Shown in pieces: positions 1-11,345 of a stretch of DNA of 64,000 bases. The DNA is from Mytilus trossulus (lineage: Eukaryota; Mollusca; Bivalvia; Mytilida; Mytilidae). The stretch lies in assembly GCF_036588685.1 (NCBI RefSeq), contig NC_086384.1:11670195-11734194 (forward strand), in the 5' to 3' direction. Both the position numbers and the translations under genes were made by a program. The number at the start of each line of letters is the position of its first letter. Within the stretch, counting starts at the first letter, position 1. The notes below the pieces were generated by a model. The model was not told the DNA's origin, searched no databases, and worked only from the letters and a program-made list of their open reading frames with translations.

Positions 1-2278
1 AAATTTAAAAGTATGAGTGACTATAAACTATACAGAGAACAATACCTGTTGTATTTGTTCAATGGGACAATAGAACTGCAAAAAGTTTAAATGGACAGGT
101 ATTTACTATCAGGTGAATCTATGGAAAGGTTCAATTGGGTTCCAATAAAATGAGCAAATTAAATGTGTTACCATGAACATCCTTTCCTTCCAAAAATAAT
201 AGTTACAGCATGAAATAAAACAAAATCTCTGTTTATATCCCAGTTTAAAGGATTTGAAATTAACCATACATGTGAAGATGTATGGAATTTGGGTACTGGT
301 CTCATTACAGGATCATGGATTGTTTGGATGTTATTTCAAACTCAATTTTCAATGACTCTACATGGACTCAAAATTAAATTGGTATAACTCTATTGTAAAC
401 AAGGGAAGTCTACAAAATAAGCACAGAATAAACTTTTGTCTGGTACATAAAAAAAGTTTGGTAAAAAAACCCTGACAATTTAGGCAAAATTAGGGTATTC
501 TCATGTTAGCAAATTTATTTTCATGACCAAAAAAAAAGTATAAACCTAAAGGCAATAAAATGCTTTGCCATGCACAGCCTGATACGACCGCAGATGTATA
601 TTGAGCATATAAACAACACCAAATTTTGTTATGTCAGTTGAAATCAAACATATTTTAATTTTGGATTCTTTAAACTTCAATATCGACTAATTTGAAAACA
701 GGCACAGGTAGACCCACATATTTCTATTCAGCAGAAGTCTTGAACTACATGTACATATCTCCTTAATTCCATATGATAGTAAGTCCTACAAACTATTGAA
801 AATGTGTACATTTAATTTTTTTTCTAGCTCCTCTCGTGTGAAAGCAGAACCTTTTTGGTCACTATTTATGTGTTGCGTCTAAATAAGAATTGTAACACTC
901 TATAGTGACTGAACAGGTTAAACAAATACTTCTTAGGAAACAGAAATAGAAGACAACTTGAAACAGTACAGCCATGCCAGTATTATGAGTATATGTATGT
1001 ATAAAACTCAGTTTAGAATAGCATGGACAATGTGTTAGTTCTATGTCCTTGTGAATTTATTGTGAGGAAAGTTATCAATAATTCTGCAGATAATGCAATT
1101 TTATCAAGTGTTTTGTACATTGCTGTTAAAATTTTCACACAATCAGTGAAACATTTAAACAAGCTAAACTAAATTTTTATTACTGAAAGTTTTAAACATT
1201 GACAAATGTTTTATTTACCAAATAACTTGTGTTTCTGTGAAAAAAAAATCATGTGCATTTTTGGAAATAAAGGGACAGCAGATCCTTTTCCTGCTCAGGT
1301 GCATGTCAATTGTGAATATAACTTACAGTTACCAAATATATTTTCTGTATCATGATACTCACATCAACATTATCATGATTATCAAGAAGTACAAATCATA
1401 GGAAAAACTACAGATAAAATATTTAAAACACCCAATTGTGAGTGTGTCTCCTGCAAAATCAGTATTTATTGTATCTATATTTACTAGATGAGTATAATCA
1501 ACATGATCAATGTAAATAAGGTAATTTTTGGAAGAAAAACTCAAAATTTTGAAAAAAAACCAACCCCAATAATGATGTACCACAACCCCAAAATCAATTC
1601 TAATCTTCCTTTTGTGTATTGAATCTTCTGGTAAAATTTCATAGAGATCCAGTCACTTATACTCAAGTTATTGTCTGGAATCCTGTGTCTTCTTGAAAAC
1701 AACTATGACATGATTCAGCAAATTTTTTACATGTTTATATTTCCGATTTCCATTCTCAATTTTATTTTGCTGTCATATACACACTTGAAAAGTAAGCTAC
1801 ATTATGTGCATGTAATACAAAAAATATTTGCAGAAAATAACATAAAACGTACTCTGAATTAGTACATGAAATTGATGTAGAACATGTAGAACTCACAAAC
1901 TGAAGATGATCAGAGACACAATTGTTTTTTTATTTGAGTCAGATTTTTTTTTACCGAAGCCCTTCAATTAAAATTATTAAGTCAAAATTTAACACTAGTA
2001 TTAATGTTTATCATAACAAATTGGCAAATACAGCCTAATTATTATACGGCCTTTATTATCACCTAAAAAACTACTGTGTACAGACTTACATGTGCGGTTT
2101 GGAAAGTTTTTATGTTTTAAGATATATATAAAAGTTAAATTTAATTTGCAAATATATTTGAAAGATAAAATCATTTTTGGTGAAGATCTGGATAAAAACA
2201 TTTTTTTTGTCCTATGCTTGAACAGATTTTTTATTCATCAATTTATAAACCAAAATATTTTTTCCGGAAAAATACCAT
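1..2278. other. AT-rich non-coding stretch
   Basis: No open frame here looks like a protein and no RNA gene was recognised. The stretch is AT-rich with short poly-A and poly-T runs. The short open frames are what chance gives in such composition. Confidence 0.6.
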
Positions 2279-2286
2279 AACCCCTC

Positions 2287-2462
2287 TAGTCCTATAACAT
2301 ATGACCTTGGGGGCATTATTTACTATTTCTATTTACTGTTCTGATAATTATTTTTTTTACTATCAACGTGCCACCCATATTCCAAAAAAATAAAATATGA
2401 AAATATCAGTATAAAGACGTTAAAAATTTAATAAGAATGCGAAGTCATATGTTATAGGACTA
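2287..2462. mobile_element. 176-bp TIR element (MITE) with 8-bp target-site duplication
   Basis: The ends are perfect 19-bp inverted repeats (left tagtcctataacatatgac, right its complement). They are flanked by the direct repeat AACCCCTC at 2279-2286 and 2463-2470. The interior is AT-rich with no coding capacity, so the element is non-autonomous. An 8-bp duplication is typical of hAT-superfamily transposases; the assignment to hAT is inference from that length only. Confidence 0.8.
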
Positions 2463-2669
2463 AACCCCTCATGCTTTTTCAAGTTCAATGTTCGTTCCCT
2501 TAACATTTTCTATCTGAACTTATAATTTTATTTTAGACATAAACAATACGTTGAACCAAGGACATTTGTTCTCAACATGCATGAAATATTTGCCACTGGA
2601 CGTTAAACAACCAACAACTAATCAAAACATAGGACATTGTCTTAGTATAAAGCTGGCATTTAAGGTAGC

Positions 2670-3095
2670 GCCTTCCTCATATTAGAAAATTATTGCCATA
2701 TAACCTACTAATATTATTGACGCATTAGACCTATGATATGTTTTTAAAGAAATATAAATAATAAACAGTTAATAAATGTCCGAGTGACCTCTTGGTGGGA
2801 GAGTAGTCTTTTAAATCTTTTACTAAGATGCATTCTTATCTTAATAACACTTAACTCAAAATGCTGAAAATACTTTTAAGTGGTAATTATTCACACAATA
2901 ATACGTCATGCATCTCTTATTGAAGCATTGGGTAATAACTTAATGTTATCATTAAAAAGCAATTGTGCGTCAAAGTGACTACTTAAGGGATATTGTGTAT
3001 TCTTATCTCAATAAGATCTAAAACATATCGCTAGACACTAATATGATAGGCTATGGGTACGTTATAATAGTTTATGAAGCGTCATATACACTAAG
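2670..3095. repeat. Dispersed repeat, copy 1 (partner at 9880-10245)
   Basis: Blocks match in the same order at 9880-10245: attgacgcattaga, then a gacct...gtgggaga block, a cgtcat block, a gggatattgt block, and a block near ctaaaac...cgct..gcactaat. The copies are diverged and no protein is encoded. This copy abuts the reverse-transcriptase remnant and probably marks where that element is 5'-truncated. Confidence 0.55.
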
Positions 3096-3099
3096 TTAT

Positions 3100-4081
3100 T
3101 GTGAAACTGCCTATTCTAGAGGTGGCGTGAATCAGATGTGGATACTTAAAAATTCCAAAGATCTTTTAGAGTACATACAATCTAATTCTCTTTCATCTTG
3201 TAACAGTATTAAAACATTTGACTTTTCTACTCTTTACACAAGTATTCCACATTCCAAACTAAAAGACAAATTAAAAGAGTTGGTATAACTTTGCTTCATA
3301 AAAAAGAATGGCCAACGTAGATACAAGTATCTTGTCTTAGGGAGGGATAAATCATACTTTGTAAAGAATCATTCTGATTCAAACAAAAAATTCTCTGATA
3401 CCGATATTATCAAGATGCTTGATTTCTTGATTGACAACATATTTGTTACGTTCGGAGGACGTGTTTTTCAACAGACTGTCGGCATCCCAATGGGAACAAA
3501 CTGTGCCCCTCTACTTGCTGACTTGTTTCTTTATTATTATGAGACTGACTTCATGCAGGAACTTCTTAGGAAGAAAGATAAGAAGTTAGCAATATCCTTT
3601 AACTCTACTTTCCGCTATATAGATGACGTTCTTTCACTAAACAATTCAAAATTAGGTGACTTTGTGGATCGCATCTATCCCATCGAATTGGAGATAAAGG
3701 ATACTACAGATACAGTTAAGTCGGCTTCACTTACATCTAGAAATTGACAATGAGGGTCGGTTGAAAACAAAACTTTACGACAAAAGAGATGATTTCAGTT
3801 TTCCAATTGTGAACTTTCCATTTCTAAGTAGCAACATTCCAGCAGCACCTGCATACGGGGTATATATCTCCCAATTGATACGATATTCCAGTGCTTGCAT
3901 TTCCTATCACGATTTTCTTGATAGAGGGTTACTGCTCACAAGGAAGCTATTAAACCAAGAGTTCCAAATGGTGAAGTTGAAATCATCCCTTCGTAAAGTC
4001 TACGGACGCCATCACGAGTTGGTTGACCGTTATGGAATAACCGTTTCACAAATGATATCGGATATGTTCCTTACGTCGTAA
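3100..4081 (+). pseudogene. Broken reverse transcriptase of a Penelope-like retroelement
   Basis: Three reading-frame segments together give a reverse-transcriptase core. The first (to 3285) has WILKNSKDLLEYIQS and FDFSTLYTSIPHSKLK. The second (3289-3744) has GRVFQQTVGIPMGTNCAPL and the catalytic-type FRYIDDVLS. The third (from about 3725) has KLYDKRDDFSFPIVNFPF and AYGVYISQLIRYSSAC. A TAA at 3286-3288 interrupts it in frame and a frameshift follows near 3725, so it is dead. The FDFSTLYTSIPH form of motif A and the GTNCAPLLADLF block fit Penelope-like elements, although the class is from memory. No GIY-YIG endonuclease was seen, and the 5' part is missing. Confidence 0.8.
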
Positions 4082-4194
4082 CTTCAATCCCCTTCCCTTT
4101 CATGAATTTGACCTACCGAATAAGACTATTTACTGGATTTGTAATCACATAAGCAACACGACGGGTGCCGCATGTGGAGCAGGATCTGCTTACC

Positions 4195-4388
4195 CCTTCC
4201 GGAGCACCTGAGATCACCCCTAGTTTTTGGTGGGGTTCGTGTTGTTTATTCTTTAGTTTTCTATGTTTTGTCATGTGTACTATTGTTTTTCTGTTTTTCT
4301 TTTTCATTTTTAGCCATGGCGTTGTCAGTTTGTTTTAGATTTACGAGTTTGACTGTCCCTTTGGTATCTTTCGGCCCTCTTTTTTTAA
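4195..4388 (+). repeat. Family D repeat (likely 3' tail of the RT element)
   Basis: It contains ggtggggttcgtgtt, a pyrimidine-rich middle, and an end near gagtttgactgtccctttgg. Related copies lie at 9164-9358 and 19608-19800. It directly follows the reverse-transcriptase remnant, which suggests it is that element's 3' untranslated tail, with the other copies being 5'-truncated insertions. Confidence 0.6.
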
Positions 4389-4427
4389 CAACTAAGAGAT
4401 CTGCGTAGCTAACGAATACTTAACGAA

Positions 4428-4563
4428 TACAGCTGAAGGACGCCTCTGGGTGCGGGAATTTCTCGCTACATTGAAGAACTGTTGGTGACCTTCTGCTGTT
4501 GTTTTTTTATTTGGTCGGGTTGTTGTCTCTTTGACACATTCCAATTTCCATTCTCAATTTTAT
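4428..4563 (+). repeat. Family A repeat
   Basis: This copy runs from cagctgaaggacgcctc through gggtgcgggaatttctcgct to ccattctcaattttat. Other copies are at 11217, 17895, 38746, 48325, 51640 and (inverted) 56346. All + copies end at the same ctcaattttat-type boundary with variable 5' extent, which is the pattern of 5'-truncated retroposition. Confidence 0.75.
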
Positions 4564-5483
4564 TGTATATGTAGAATTGATAGTATTTACATCTAAGTAT
4601 AATGCTTAATTTTATGATGTTTTGAAAACAATTCTACTTTAAAGTTATGTACGGGTTTATGTCTATATTTTCAACAAGATTACCTATAGTAGGCTTTTAT
4701 AGATGTTCTTCCTAAGGTAGATGGGGTGTCTAAATTAAAATCCATAGAATTTAAAAAAAAATCAGAAACGTAGTTTATATCATGCTTTTAAAAAAATAAT
4801 AAAAAAAATTGGGTCACGGGGGCTTATTTTCACGCTACGGTGTTCAAAATTGACAGCTTTCAGAAAATTACATTTGAAGACAATTAGTCTTTTTTTGGTC
4901 ACGTGGTATATCTAAATGAAGAAATAGTGAAAAAAATACCAAATCCTTAGGCAAAACGTCGTGCAGAGACATATTGTTGCGCTTATAGGTTAAGGTTTTT
5001 GTGGAAACACAATGCTTCGAGTCTGTTAAAGACAGACAAGTTACTATATTGGTATTCAAAGAAGAATAACGTGCTAAAGACTTTGAAATATAGATGTCCG
5101 TAACATTCAAAATAAATGACTTTAGACGCTCTTTTCGTCCAATTTTCAACTTGGTCACTAGTTATTTGTCTAATTCGTTTTCTATCAACCAGTAACCTAA
5201 ATGCTGTTTTTACAAGGGAAGATTCATTGAATTACCAATGCTAGCTTGCTCAGACACATCCTGTACCGAGCCCGATGGAGCAAATAGGGTAAAAATGGAG
5301 GGGGCATATCCATTCTTTTAAAAACGTTTCGTTGGTTTTCTTATTGAAATTGAAAAGACTTGAGCAAAGTTAAGTTAAGTTACTTTTGAAATAGGAAATG
5401 ATTTTTTTCAACTTCGAACACGCCATTTTTCCGCCTTGGGATAGTTTAGCATACCCCTGCGCCACTGGCATCGTCAAGAATAT
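4564..5483. other. Non-coding stretch with one dispersed repeat
   Basis: Positions 4711-4856 are homologous to 38497-38650: both have aaggtagatg..gtgtctaaatt, gtttatatcatgctttt and a cgggg..ttattttca..gctac block, then attgacagctt. The rest shows no gene or recognised RNA. Confidence 0.55.
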
Positions 5484-6545
5484 TTAGAAATTTAAGTACT
5501 TAAGTCTTCTACTCAGAGGGGAGGTCACTTTACCCGTTGAATCTGTACACACCTGATTATTTTTATGCCCTTTCTTATCTCATTATACTGTTATTGTTTA
5601 CATTGTTTATAATTATAACTTTGCAGAGGTCAAGTACTCCTTCACGTTCTTGTGCATCCGATAAGCAATTATAAGCAGTTTGGGAAAGAGATCTCTACCA
5701 ATTGCGTAATTTTCAATCAACTGGCAATGTTTTCTTATTCATCCTGCCATTTGTTTGAACGATCTATTATTGCTATAATAAAATTAACGGTACCAATTTT
5801 CTTGCACCAGATGCGCATTTCGACAAAACATGTCTCTTCAGTAATGCTCGTGGCCAAAATATTTGAAATCCAAAGCTTATATAAAAGATGAAGAGCTATA
5901 ATCCAAAAAGTCCAAAAAGTATAGCCAAATCCGTGAAAAGAATCAGAGCTTTGCATGAGGGAGATACATTCCTTAATTTATAATAATTTCTAATATTTTG
6001 TAACAGCAAATTTTAATAACACAAAAAAATCCGTATTTTCATGCCAGTCCCGAAGTACTTGCTACTGGGCTGGTGCTACCATCGGGGACCTAATAGTCCA
6101 CCAGCAGAGGCATAAGATAGTCTTGAAAGTTAAGCTAGCCTTTCATGTACAATTTATTTTATTGTGTAACGGTGTGCGTTTGCTGACTGTTAGAAATTTA
6201 AGTACTTAAGTCTACTACTCAGAGGGGAGGTCACTACACCTGGTGAATCTGTACCATCTGATTATTTTTATGTCCTTTCTTATCTCATTATACCGTTATT
6301 GTTTACATTGGTTTTGACTTTGCAGAAGTCAAGTACTCCTTAACGTTCTTGTGCTTCCGATAAGCAATTATAACCAGTTTGGGAAAGAGATCTCTAGCTA
6401 TTGCGTAATTTTTAATCAACTGGCAATGTTTTCTTATTCATCCTGCCATTTGTTTGAACGATCTATTATTTCTATCAGATAGTCTTGAAAGTTAAGCTAG
6501 CCTTTCATGTACAATTTATTTAATTGTGTAATGGTGTGCGTTTGC
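5484..6545 (+). repeat. Tandem pair of ~360-bp units, first copy interrupted
   Basis: Unit 1 is 5484-5776 plus 6115-6188 and unit 2 is 6190-6545. Shared blocks include actcagaggggaggtcact, gataagcaattataa, gtttgggaaagagatctct, tcatcctgccatttgtttga and agtcttgaaagttaagct. Unit 2 lacks the insert found in unit 1 and so serves as the empty-site allele. Confidence 0.75.
5777..6114 (+). mobile_element. Family C element inserted in tandem unit 1
   Basis: A diverged copy of family C: gcaccagatgcgcatttcga near its start, aagatgaagagc in the middle and gctactgggctggtgctacc with gtccaccagcag at the end. The neighbouring uninterrupted unit defines the insertion limits. Confidence 0.65.
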
Positions 6546-6687
6546 TGACGGTTCGTCGTCATACGGATAAACATTTCGCTATCGAGATTTAAGTAACAAC
6601 TTATTGGAATTGATATGCTTGTAAATATCAGATCCAGCTTGATATTGAGTTGCCGAAAATCATTCATCTATAGTGAATGAATAAACT

Positions 6688-6862
6688 CATCATAGATACC
6701 AGAATGAAATTTTGTATTTACGCCAGACTCGGGTTTAATTAGTCTTTAAAAGACTTATCAGAGACGCTCGAATCCCAAAAAGTCAAAACGGCAAAATAAA
6801 GTACGAAGTTGAAGAGAATTGAGGATCAAAATTCCTAAAAGTTTTTCCAAATACCGTTTTGG
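6688..6862 (+). repeat. Family C fragment
   Basis: Carries aaactcatcatagatacc, acgccagactcg, agagacgctcgaatcc and agtacgaagttgaagag, collinear with the copy at 58926-59219. It has no coding capacity. Confidence 0.7.
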
Positions 6863-7396
6863 TTCTTTAAAATAATAATCAATCTTTTTCTAATTGCTAA
6901 AATAGCTTTCTCTGCGATGATACCTATTGGTATGTCTACTTGGTATTTTATAAATGTGAATTAATTTCCTTTTTAAGAAGTTGTTTTACAATGGCGAAAA
7001 ACCTTCTCAGAGATGATATATTAAACTATGTTTATCAGATAAACATTGTAAATCAATCTCCTTCTATAGAAGTTTTATTCTAACTGCAAAAAAAAATACT
7101 CGAGAGATTGTCTTTACCAATAACCTTGTCTATCTGCAATCTGTAAGGCAGTAACCTCGCGTTTTATGGCAATGTTAAATACCGCAAAGTGGAAAGGGAT
7201 TTATATAAGTTGTAAAACTTGTTTCCCAATCCACTATAAATAAATATGTTTAAACTAAACTAATGTTAAATAAATATCACGCTAAGAATATTTCATTACG
7301 GGAATACAGTACAAATAAATACAAGTTCACTCAGACAGACATATACATACAGAAATAATGTAATAGTACATTTCGACGTAATTAAACGGTGTTCTG
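6863..7396. other. Non-coding, nothing recognised
   Basis: AT-rich sequence with no supported gene, RNA or repeat. Confidence 0.5.
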
Positions 7397-7700
7397 TTTT
7401 GCTGAATGAGTTCACTTTGGGTACTCAGTGCAATTTGGGTACTGTGTGACATTATGTATATTGTTGAGTAAGTTTCTCAAACGTATATCTTCTCTGGTTA
7501 AAAAATGTGGTATCGATAACTTAAAAGTATTTTTTACTGACATTATTTTAATTAAAGAATTATACATAATTGGAATAACATTTTATTAATGTCGTGTTTC
7601 CTAATCGATTTGTTGATTGATATTACCAGCACTCAAACTTCCACCTTTGAAACCCAATACAAGGACGTAAAAGCTTAATGACCTTTTCTAAAACTCTCAA
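7397..7700. repeat. Dispersed repeat, copy 1 (partner at 16381-16660)
   Basis: Shares ttgggtactcagtgcaa, a tatgtatattgtt block, a cattatt.taattaa block and a gatttgt.gattg...attaccag block with 16381-16660, in the same order and orientation. Both are non-coding. Confidence 0.6.
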
Positions 7701-8410
7701 GATAAAAACTGCTGGTCATTTTGTTTAGTATAATTGTTTTTTCTGTACATATGTATCAGAAAAGTGTCCTTTTATCGAAACGTGTCCACATGACGACACT
7801 AAACTGCAAAACATGTCTTAATGTAAAAGGACGCCAAAGCATGTCATATGCTTTAAAATGTTTTCATTTCCCCAAACGTGTCCATATTAAGCTTAATTTG
7901 TTTATGTTACTGGAATTATCATACGTGTCCATATTATAATAAATAGGTTGTTTGTTTATTTCTTTTTCATTAATGTATATTCATTTTACTTTTTCTTTAG
8001 AATATAGCAATAAATTACTTTAGGTCTTTTTTAAACCCGCAGTATAACTTTAGAAAAAGTGGAGCGTCCGTTCGGCTATGTTGGATGTAAATATAAGCAG
8101 CCACGCTCGGTTTAATTATTAATCATAATGCCCCTTTCTCTGTGCATCGAAACCTTCGTAGTAATTCACTCTTTCATGGTGCCACCAGTTGTATTTTGGA
8201 AAGCATTTTTTTTTACATTTACGCAACTGAAGATTGAAGTAGTTTCTTACTGAAAAGCACCGGTCTTTACTGGCTCTTAAATATTTTGTATTAAAATCAC
8301 AACTAGTGCTTATCACGAATAACCGTAAAAATTTAGACACAATCATTAGATCCCGGTATGATAATAAAACTTATCTACAGTATAAGTTGTTAACATGATG
8401 TCGTTCAAAG
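7701..8410. other. Non-coding stretch with a possible minus-strand terminal exon
   Basis: Mostly AT-rich. On the minus strand, 8229 down to 8119 can be read as a 36-residue open tail after a good acceptor (ttcaatcttcag), giving a Cys-, Trp- and Tyr-rich end with CKKKCFPKYNWWHHERVNYY. No upstream exon was found, so this is only a candidate. Confidence 0.3.
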
Positions 8411-8832
8411 AGGGTGGTAAAGGGTTATTTTCATGCAACGTGATCGTCGTTTTTTATTTCACGTTCAACGTGTTTTCACTTTTTTATTCGACGTTTAGTC
8501 GTGCAAGACAGGTGCCTCGTTCAACGTGTTCTGCTTATTTAATTTTACGTGCATCGTGATTGTCAAATGCTTATTTTGCGGGAATCGTCAAGAAATACTT
8601 TTTTGAAAAGCCGTAAACCATTTATATAATAAATGTGTATACTAAATCGGGAATATCAAGTAAAACAGAGAGTTCATATATATACAAGAAGACAGTGAAT
8701 AAGTCACAAAAGGTTTTCATCAAAGTCTTTATTTTTCGTGCAACGTTCATGACAGAAATTATTTCACGTTCAACGTGAAATTATGTCTTATTTCACGTTT
8801 TTTCCGTACAAGCAACCCCCCTTTACCACCCT
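8411..8832. mobile_element. 422-bp TIR element rich in CACGTTCAACGTG palindromes
   Basis: The ends are the inverted 14-mer AGGGTGGTAAAGGG and its complement (8819-8832), and both flanks contain TTCAAA, a possible imperfect target duplication. Inside, cacgttcaacgtg-like palindromes recur in both halves (about 8460, 8518, 8764). There is no coding capacity, so it is a non-autonomous DNA element. Confidence 0.7.
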
Positions 8833-9163
8833 TTTCAAACAATGCATGAACAATTTGGTAGTGGGCGTTATCATGGTTATCGCTCTAAATGATCATGAAA
8901 TACTTGCAACTGGACAATGAGCATTTCAGTTACAAAATGTAATTGATATGTTACATATTAAATTTGCAATTATGATAATAATAAACAACCGGCATTGAAC
9001 AAAATAATGCTAATATAACCACTTCATCAACTGTGACCCCATCAAATAATTGCCGTAAACGTTATGATAACATTTGTCCCAAATGCAGATGAGAATGGTA
9101 TTGCTACTAAGGTGTGTGTTGTGTCGTAAATTCTAGTTCTAGAGTTCTAGAGGATATATTAAC

Positions 9164-9358
9164 CTTCCAGGGCACATGAGATAACCCCAGTTTTCGATGA
9201 GGTTTGTGTTACTTAGCCTTTAATTTTCTACGTTGTGTCGTTTAAACAATTATTTGTTCCTTTGTCTTTTTTTATTTTTTAGTCATGAAATTGTCAGTTC
9301 TTTTCGTTCTATGAGTTTGACTGTTACTCTGATATCTTTAGCCTCTCTTTTAATGGAA
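9164..9358 (+). repeat. Family D repeat
   Basis: A diverged copy of 4195-4388: gggcacatgagataacccc, a gaggtttgtgtt block, and tatgagtttgactgtta near the end. Confidence 0.6.
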
Positions 9359-9879
9359 CTCAATCAAAGAAGTTAATATTGTTAATGTTCTACAAGTGTC
9401 TGATGGAACTCCGAGTCATATGAAAATAAGAAAATTTCGGCAAGGAGATGTGTACAGTTCGTTCCCATTGAAATGTCTACAATATGTTGAAATTTTCTGC
9501 CTTATAATTCAACAAATATATTGTTAACAAGACACTCCAGCATACAGATCACGAGTTCCTCTGTGTAGCATGTTTTACCTATTTGTTCACTACATGAATT
9601 AACAAAAGATGCTGCCTTGTATCCAAAACTAACAAAATATGTCGTATGGTATAGCAAACTTATAAATTACTTGCGAATGCTACCATTTTTATGTTGAAAA
9701 GCATGTGGGTTATTTTTGTAGACGATTTTTTTACTTTTACATTGGGAATGTTGGTATACAGGGTTGAAAAATCCGAAGTTTGTTTTAAATTTAATAAGAA
9801 CTATAGCTAGATCGTGATTTAGAATTATTACAGTATTCCTTTATCATCTATAGACATAATACATTATACTCTACATCTA
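9359..9879. other. Non-coding, nothing recognised
   Basis: AT-rich sequence with no supported gene. Confidence 0.5.
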
Positions 9880-10245
9880 TTATTGACATGTAACCTACAT
9901 ATATCATTGACGCATTAGATCTTGATATAAAAAAAAATAGCAAATCAATGTCCTAATGACCTGTTTGTGGGAGATTCCTTTAACTATTATTAGCTTACAA
10001 AAACATAAAACATTCACTCTTTAAAACGTCATATGTCTCTTTTGAATGCTTTTGGCGTCTGTTTTTATTTAGGTTAAACAAACTAAAAACAACAACTAAT
10101 GTACGTCACAGTTACCACTTGGGGGATATTGTTCCGGTTATAATGTATTTATTACTAAATAAAATCTAAAACAAAACGCTCGGCACTAATTTAATATACT
10201 GAAGCTAGGTTACATAAAAAATCACACTATGAAGAGTCATGAAAA
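9880..10245. repeat. Dispersed repeat, copy 2 (partner at 2670-3095)
   Basis: Collinear with the copy at 2670-3095, sharing attgacgcattaga, a gatattgt block and a final gaagagtcat or gaagcgtcat block. Confidence 0.55.
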
Positions 10246-10394
10246 TTGAAAACTAAGAGATCCACGTAACTAAAACTTATTAAAGCAAAACGGTAAGTTA
10301 TTTGTATCTATATATGATGATTAATTAAATACTGTCTTATTCGTAATTTTACATGATAGTTGAATAAGCGTTAATTGTTGGGATGTACAAGTTC

Positions 10395-10816
10395 CCGGTC
10401 ATGCCCACTTGCAATTTTGTCCATCTGATGAGGTTAGGAGGGTTAGGGTTAGTTTACTGATTTTCATAGTTCGTTCTTATGTTGTACCGTTAAACCACTG
10501 TTCCAGGTTATGGGTGGGGATCCCGGTAACATGTTTAACCCCGTCACATTATGTATGTATGTGCCTGTCCCAAGTCGTTTGTTTATTTGTTACATATTTG
10601 TTTTTTGTAAAAATAAATTTATATAAATAAGGCCGTTAATTTTATCGTTTGAATTGCTTTACATTGTCGTTTCGTGGTCTTTTATACCTGACTATGCGGT
10701 ATGGGTTTTGATCATTGTTTAAGGCCGTAGGGTGACCTATACATGTTAATGTCTGTGTCATTTTTTCCCATTGTGGAGAGTTATCTCGTCTGTTATCATG
10801 CCACATCTTGTTTTTT
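10395..10816 (+). repeat. Family B repeat, longest copy
   Basis: Runs from a ggttaggagggttaggg block through aaccactgttccaggttatg, gcctgtcccaagtcg and gactatgcggtatgggtttt to a ttatcatgccacatctt end and a poly-T tail. Shorter copies at 14084, 28595, 32734, 50995 and 22688 share the same 3' end; inverted copies lie at 14555 and 37429. The fixed 3' end with a T-rich tail fits retroposition. Confidence 0.75.
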
Positions 10817-11216
10817 TTAAAGTTAATGTTTTGTTTTATCAAAAATATATGACCATGATGATAGTGGAATAAGCGTTGATGTTTTGTTTATTACAACCAC
10901 TATATTGCATAAGAATTCATAGCCTTTTATACATGTTCTTCCTCAAAATTATCTATATCATATTATCGGCTTTTAACTCTAGGCGAGAGCAGTCAAAAAA
11001 GGTGAATTCAATATATAATCCGATCATTTTGTCGTGTAAAGAAAACTCTTTGTTTTAACATTTTTAAGCAACTCATTATCTAAATTAGTGTATAAATCTA
11101 AAGAACATTCTCTAAATTTTGCCATAATTCTGAAACACCAATTTTTCTTTTTATTGATAGCATTTCTCTTAACCATTGACCTACTTTATAATGTACTCTT
11201 TTTTGGTTTAGGAACC
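10817..11216. other. Non-coding, nothing recognised
   Basis: No supported gene or repeat. Confidence 0.5.
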
Positions 11217-11345
11217 AAGTGAAGCACGACTTCGGGTGCGGGATTATATCGTTGTGTTAATGACCGATAGCTGGCTTTTGTCTCTTATCTGCTCTTTTGT
11301 CTGGTGAAGTCTCTTTGACACATTCCCCATTTCCATTCTCAATGT
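11217..11345 (+). repeat. Family A fragment
   Basis: Contains cgacttcgggtgcgggatta and ctctttgacacattcccca, then ccattctcaat. It is more diverged than the copy at 48325. Confidence 0.7.

Noticed and set aside
10432-10455. Interstitial telomere-like gggttagggttag
   Set aside because: Only about two units, and it is part of the conserved 5' part of the longest family B repeat.
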